Shown here one piece after another: positions 4,965 through 7,575 of a stretch of 7,575 nucleotides of DNA. The position numbers were made by a program, and so were the translations under genes. Source of the stretch: Bacteroidales bacterium (GTDB lineage: Bacteria > Bacteroidota > Bacteroidia > Bacteroidales > ML635J-15); NCBI GenBank assembly GCA_028696755.1, contig JAQVGK010000158.1, positions 1 to 7,575 on the forward strand, given 5' to 3'. The notes under the pieces were generated by a model. That model did no database searches, was not told where the DNA came from, and saw only the letters and a list, made by a program, of their open reading frames with translations. The number at the start of each line of letters is the position of its first letter. Position 1 is the first letter of the stretch.

Positions 4965-5052
4965 CCTATTAAAATTTTGTGAAGGTAATTGTAAAAAGAA
5001 AGATTTATATTTTGGATTTATAAATGAAATTATTTAATTAAAACTTACGACT

Positions 5053-6288
5053 ATGAAAGCAGGAATTTTGATTATCGCATTTTTAGCAGTATCATTTTTT
5101 GTTTCTGCTCAAAAGCCAACTGTTGTTAAGGGTCAAGTATTTAATTTAGAAACAGGTGAACCAGTTTCGGATGTCAATATCTCAATTAAAGGATCGAGTC
5201 TTGGAACTATAACCGATGAATTTGGAGCATATACACTAACATTGCGTTCGGCAAAAGATACAATTATTTATTCACATGTTCAGTATGTTAGCCTCGAGAA
5301 ACAATACACAGGAACAAATTTAAAAGCGGATGTTTTGCTGGAACCTCTTGTAAATATGTTACCGGTTGCAACAGTTAAACCTGTAGTTAATATTAGTAAA
5401 GGAATGTTGCTTGATGTTACTGATTATTGCTTTATTGGAGACTCTATTCTTTACTCTGGATTTTGCTATCGTTACAATAAAAAGCAAAACCCATGGCTTG
5501 TGATGATTGCTCCGAACGGAGATACCGTTTTTAGCTATTGCGTTGGAATGGAAGGTGAATTTTGGCAGGATTGTCTTGGGAATACTCATTATTTAACAGA
5601 GAAAACTGCATACCAGATTGTGTTTGGAAAAAATTCGGTAAGTCTCGAATACCCAACTGATATTGATGAATTTTTGTCGGTTATGGAGTCGTGCAAGTTT
5701 GAGTCTAACGGCAAGCTTTTATTCAGTACTTTTAGCGACAGGAATCAGATTTTGGTTTATTATCTAGCTGATACAACAAGTTACGAAACTGAGATTTTTA
5801 GAACTATAGCTGATGAAGTTAAGCTGAACATGCTTGCTTTTGAGGGAATGTTTTTCTCTATGGGAGCACCTCCAAACGATCACGATTTAAGATTCGAGCA
5901 AATGATGTACGAACCGGTTTTTGCTCCGATAATTAAAACGGACGACACAATTGCAATTATAAATTATACCGATTCACGAATCGAACTCTACGATACTCTT
6001 TTTAATGAATTAGGGACTAAAGAAATATATTTCCAAAATTCTAAATATTGTGAAAATGAAATTGCTGCCGATCCTGATGGCGGTCGTGTTTTTGCCGTTT
6101 TTGAACGAAATGGAAAGGTTTCTGTAAAAGAAATATTTTTAAACAGCGGAACTACAGGTGAAGAACTTGCAATTCCCGATTTTATGTGGATTGATAATAT
6201 TAAGGTACATGATGGAAAATTGTATTTTCTGTATCGAGAAAAATATAGCGGTGAATTACGGGCTTTGTATAGGATGTTTTTGGATTAA
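5053..6288 (+). CDS. Secreted carboxypeptidase-regulatory-like protein with possible beta-propeller
   Basis: 411 residues. Residues 1-19 are a signal peptide ending SA, with cleavage before Q20. Residues about 23-97 are a carboxypeptidase-regulatory-like domain: VVKGQVFNLETGEPVSDVNISIKGSSLGTITDEFGAYTL. Residues about 110-411 are not recognised as a named family. They show repeated strand patterns of the type 'NGKLLFSTFSDRNQILVYY' (219-237), 'DDTIAIINYTDSRIELYD' (297-314), 'GGRVFAVFERNGKVSVKEI' (343-361) and 'DGKLYFLYREKYSGELRAL' (387-405), suggesting a beta-propeller-like fold by inference. No type IX secretion C-terminal domain and no TonB plug domain are seen. It faces the greA/HIT operon tail to tail and its stop codon overlaps the shared terminator. 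Whether it belongs with the upstream sigma module is unclear, because the GGAATTT/CATCAAGA element is absent before it. Confidence 0.75.
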   Translation: MKAGILIIAFLAVSFFVSAQKPTVVKGQVFNLETGEPVSDVNISIKGSSLGTITDEFGAYTLTLRSAKDTIIYSHVQYVSLEKQYTGTNLKADVLLEPLVNMLPVATVKPVVNISKGMLLDVTDYCFIGDSILYSGFCYRYNKKQNPWLVMIAPNGDTVFSYCVGMEGEFWQDCLGNTHYLTEKTAYQIVFGKNSVSLEYPTDIDEFLSVMESCKFESNGKLLFSTFSDRNQILVYYLADTTSYETEIFRTIADEVKLNMLAFEGMFFSMGAPPNDHDLRFEQMMYEPVFAPIIKTDDTIAIINYTDSRIELYDTLFNELGTKEIYFQNSKYCENEIAADPDGGRVFAVFERNGKVSVKEIFLNSGTTGEELAIPDFMWIDNIKVHDGKLYFLYREKYSGELRALYRMFLD

Positions 6289-6310
6289 AAAAGCCGGCTT
6301 TAACCGGCTC
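6287..6310 (-). terminator. Terminator of the greA-HIT operon (tail-to-tail)
   Basis: AGCCGG (6292-6297), a six-base loop and CCGGCT (6304-6309) form a GC-rich stem. On the minus strand it is followed by a six-T run (A-run 6287-6292). It ends the HIT gene transcript. The A-run overlaps the TAA stop of the converging 5053-6288 gene. On the plus strand the stem is followed only by CTTCACTATTTTT, so termination in that direction would be weaker. Confidence 0.85.
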
Positions 6311-6314
6311 TTCA

Positions 6315-6713
6315 CTATTTTTGAAATGTATCGTTAATTCTTTTTGCTAATTCCAGAAATTCTTCTTTACTCATTTTTACTCTTTCGTTGGCAAAAACCA
6401 AATCGCGCTCGTGCTCTATCGGCACAAGGTGAATGTGGGTGTGAGGAACTTCTAACCCAACCACAATCAGACCAATTCTTTTACATTCTACATTTACTTC
6501 AATTGCGTTAGCAACTTTTTTAGCAAATACCATAATCTTTGATAAAGTTTCGTCGCTGTTATCAAAAATATAGTCAACTTCAACTTTTGGGACAACCAAA
6601 GCGTGCCCTTTTTTAAGCGGATTTATATCCAGAAAAGAAATAAAATTGTCGTCCTCTGCTATTTTATAGCATGGAATTTCGCCATTTATTATTTTTGTGA
6701 AAATTGTTGCCAT
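6315..6713 (-). CDS. HIT-family protein (HinT-like nucleotide hydrolase)
   Basis: 132 residues, typical length for a single-domain histidine-triad protein. The signature HTHIHLVP lies at 91-98, with H95 the expected catalytic histidine; H91 and H93 complete the triad. The N-terminal part carries the family pattern TIFTKIINGEIPCYKIAEDD, then FLDINPLKKGHALVVPK (28-43). The family hydrolyses nucleoside phosphoramidates or dinucleoside polyphosphates through a covalent nucleotidyl-histidine intermediate in the cytoplasm. The exact substrate cannot be told from sequence. The gene begins five bases after the greA stop and is therefore co-transcribed with it. It is followed by a strong terminator. 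The start ATG is the natural one, giving the common MATIFTKII beginning. Confidence 0.93.
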   Translation of the reverse strand: MATIFTKIINGEIPCYKIAEDDNFISFLDINPLKKGHALVVPKVEVDYIFDNSDETLSKIMVFAKKVANAIEVNVECKRIGLIVVGLEVPHTHIHLVPIEHERDLVFANERVKMSKEEFLELAKRINDTFQK

Positions 6714-6718
6714 AGATA

Positions 6719-7192
6719 TTAAATCGCAATGTTAACAATTTCGAAACTTACAATCCCTTTTGGAACTTGGATCTCTGCTATGGCTCCAACTTTTTTACCG
6801 AGCAATCCTTTGGCAATTGGTGTGTTAATAGAGATTTTCTTTTCCTTAAGATTTGCTTCCGACTCAGAAACAATAGTGTATTCCATCAATACGCCTGTCT
6901 TGAGATTTTTAAGAGTTACACGGTTTAAAATCTGAACAGTTTCGGTGTCAATATCTTTTGGATCGATGATACGTGCATTACGAACGGTATCTTGCAATTT
7001 TGCAATTTTCATTTCCAGCAAACCTTGAGCCTCTTTTGCTGCATCATATTCGGCATTTTCCGATAAATCGCCTTTGTCGCGTGCTTCGGCAATTTGCTTC
7101 GAGATGTTTGGCCTGTCAATACTTACGAGTCTGTCCAACTCATCTTTCAGTTTTTTTAAGCCTTCTTCGGTCAAATATGCAATTTCTGACAT
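6719..7192 (-). CDS. greA: Transcription elongation factor GreA
   Basis: 157 residues, the standard GreA length. The N-terminal coiled coil (about 8-75) contains the tip motif GDLSENAEYDAAKE (41-54), with D42 and E45 corresponding to the acidic pair that coordinates the catalytic Mg in the RNA polymerase active site. The C-terminal FKBP-like domain (about 83-157) contains SINTPIAKGLLGKKVG (121-136). GreA enters the RNA polymerase secondary channel and stimulates cleavage of backtracked transcripts. It is the first gene of a two-gene operon with the HIT gene. The promoter is a perfect minus-strand TTTG-N19-TACTTTTG. The leader carries a hairpin and a short upstream reading frame. Confidence 0.97.
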   Translation of the reverse strand: MSEIAYLTEEGLKKLKDELDRLVSIDRPNISKQIAEARDKGDLSENAEYDAAKEAQGLLEMKIAKLQDTVRNARIIDPKDIDTETVQILNRVTLKNLKTGVLMEYTIVSESEANLKEKKISINTPIAKGLLGKKVGAIAEIQVPKGIVSFEIVNIAI

Positions 7193-7194
7193 AA

Positions 7195-7221
7195 TTATTG
7201 AATTTTATTAAGTTCAAACAT
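7195..7221 (-). CDS. Possible 8-codon upstream reading frame in greA leader
   Basis: On the minus strand ATG at 7221-7219 opens MFELNKIQ and stops at TAA (7197-7195), two bases before the greA ATG and out of frame with it. It lies after the leader hairpin. Termination next to the start codon would allow reinitiation, but a short frame like this can arise by chance in AT-rich DNA and no ribosome-binding signal supports it. Confidence 0.2.
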   Translation of the reverse strand: MFELNKIQ

Positions 7222-7233
7222 ATATAAAACAAA

Positions 7234-7258
7234 AGAAACCTCCTTGCCGGAGATTTCT
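7234..7258 (-). promoter_or_regulatory. Leader hairpin with U-rich tail before greA (candidate attenuator)
   Basis: In the minus-strand transcript AGAAATCTCC (7258-7249), loop GGCAA and GGAGGTTTCT (7243-7234) form a 10-bp stem with one U-G pair. TTTGTTTTAT follows at once. This is the shape of an intrinsic terminator, with the U-tract only in the greA direction. The predicted start of transcription falls at about 7258-7260, so the hairpin would be at the very 5' end of the mRNA. It could terminate early, protect the 5' end, or end transcripts coming from further upstream. Confidence 0.65.
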
Positions 7259-7264
7259 ATGATG

Positions 7265-7295
7265 CAAAAGTAGTAATTAAAACAATACAATCAAA
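7265..7295 (-). promoter_or_regulatory. Consensus sigma-A promoter of greA-HIT operon
   Basis: On the minus strand TTTG (7295-7292), 19 bases and TACTTTTG (7272-7265) match the Bacteroidota consensus exactly. The start site would be near 7258-7260, giving a leader of about 66 bases before the greA ATG. Confidence 0.88.
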
Positions 7296-7575
7296 ATTTT
7301 TAGCGGAAAATTACAATATCAAACCCAATCGTTGCTTCAAATGTAATTATCATTACCTAAATCGATAATAATCTGTTTTAACAGCACGTTTTAATTAAAA
7401 GATTTTGTCCGAATAAATCATTGCGTATGAATTAATACATTTTACTGCTTATTTTTTCAAATTAGTGCATAAAATTCATCGTAATTAAAACATAAAAGGT
7501 AATTATTTAGCTGCCCTGCAAAGTTAAAAAATTTTGTCCATCAAAAGTGCCCTTTAATTCTGCGAAGATGTTTTT
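7296..7575. other. AT-rich region with no gene identified
   Basis: No convincing gene is seen in these 280 bases. They hold a 16-base direct repeat, TTAAAARATTTTGTCC, at 7395-7410 and 7524-7539 (15 of 16 identical). They also hold a TTTTAATTAAAA palindrome (7389-7400), a CTGTT-TT-AACAG palindrome (7373-7384), and a minus-strand TAACTTTG box (7526-7519) without a correctly spaced -33 element. A minus-strand frame is open from the window edge to TAA at 7509-7507 (22 codons) but is too short to call. Confidence 0.6.

Larger units (their letters stand above)
4537..5052. other. 516-base non-coding, repeat-rich island
   Basis: No gene is seen between the anti-sigma-like gene and the 5053 gene. In order, the island holds a heptamer array (4554-4787), a short hairpin (4790-4804), a motif in two direct copies and one inverted copy (4813-4913), another hairpin (4919-4944), three hexamer units (4947-4964), and an AT-rich leader (4969-5052). 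No perfect TAnnTTTG promoter was found in the leader. The nearest is TATATTTTG at 5006-5014, one base too long. On the plus strand, consecutive GGTAATC/GGTAAGC units put TAA in all frames. Confidence 0.8.

Noticed and set aside
6729..7194. Plus-strand frames antisense to greA
   Set aside because: greA is unambiguous on the minus strand and these frames match no recognisable protein.
7519..7545. Second minus-strand promoter upstream of greA
   Set aside because: The -7 box TAACTTTG is good, but the nearest TTTG is 15 bases away instead of 19, and no gene follows before the greA promoter.
7507..7575. C-terminal fragment of a minus-strand gene (22 codons to TAA)
   Set aside because: It is too short to distinguish from chance in AT-rich DNA, and a TAACTTTG promoter-like box lies inside it.

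Overview
The window looks like an AT-rich chromosomal segment of a member of the phylum Bacteroidota, probably Bacteroidales/Marinilabiliales-like. The lower-rank placement is a guess. Three observations support the phylum. Two promoters match the Bacteroidota sigma-A consensus TTTG-N19-TAnnTTTG exactly (329-359 plus strand, 7265-7295 minus strand). Gene starts lack Shine-Dalgarno sequences. Three secreted proteins begin with signal peptides ending in 'AQ' followed by carboxypeptidase-regulatory-like domains, an arrangement typical of this phylum.

Layout: (1) Positions 1-300 hold the last 29 codons of an unidentified plus-strand gene, then a tRNA-Lys(CTT) with its own promoter and intrinsic terminator. 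(2) Positions 329-1153 hold a very AT-rich gene with a BRO-N/DinD-like N-terminal domain and a highly basic tail, just downstream of the tRNA. (3) Positions 1172-4536 form the most interesting block. It has two tandem 238-residue paralogues, each a signal peptide, a carboxypeptidase-regulatory-like domain and a TonB-receptor plug domain with no beta-barrel. They are followed by an ECF sigma factor and a membrane-spanning anti-sigma-like protein with a periplasmic TPR region, which overlap by 4 bases. Both plug genes carry the same upstream element, ACRTGGAATTT-N13-CATCAAGA, at nearly the same distance from the ATG. It resembles an ECF-type promoter, so the working model is that the sigma factor drives the plug genes. 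(4) Positions 4537-5052 are a 516-base non-coding island. It holds 32 uninterrupted heptamer units (GGTNNNC family), then hairpins, a motif present in two direct copies and one inverted copy, and a short hexamer repeat. (5) Positions 5053-6288 encode a second type of secreted carboxypeptidase-regulatory-like protein with a large C-terminal region that may be a beta-propeller. (6) On the minus strand, greA and a HIT-family gene form a two-gene operon (7192 to 6315) ending at a hairpin shared with the converging 5053-6288 gene. The greA transcript is predicted to begin at a 10-bp hairpin followed by a U-rich tract, a possible attenuator.

How the genes may work together: sigma, anti-sigma and the two plug proteins plausibly form one envelope-signalling module. 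The anti-sigma would hold the sigma factor at the inner membrane, and release would switch on the plug-only secreted proteins. Their ligand and any partner barrel are not visible here. The greA/HIT operon and the tRNA are housekeeping. The ECF-regulon model and the attenuator model are inferences from sequence patterns and have not been tested.
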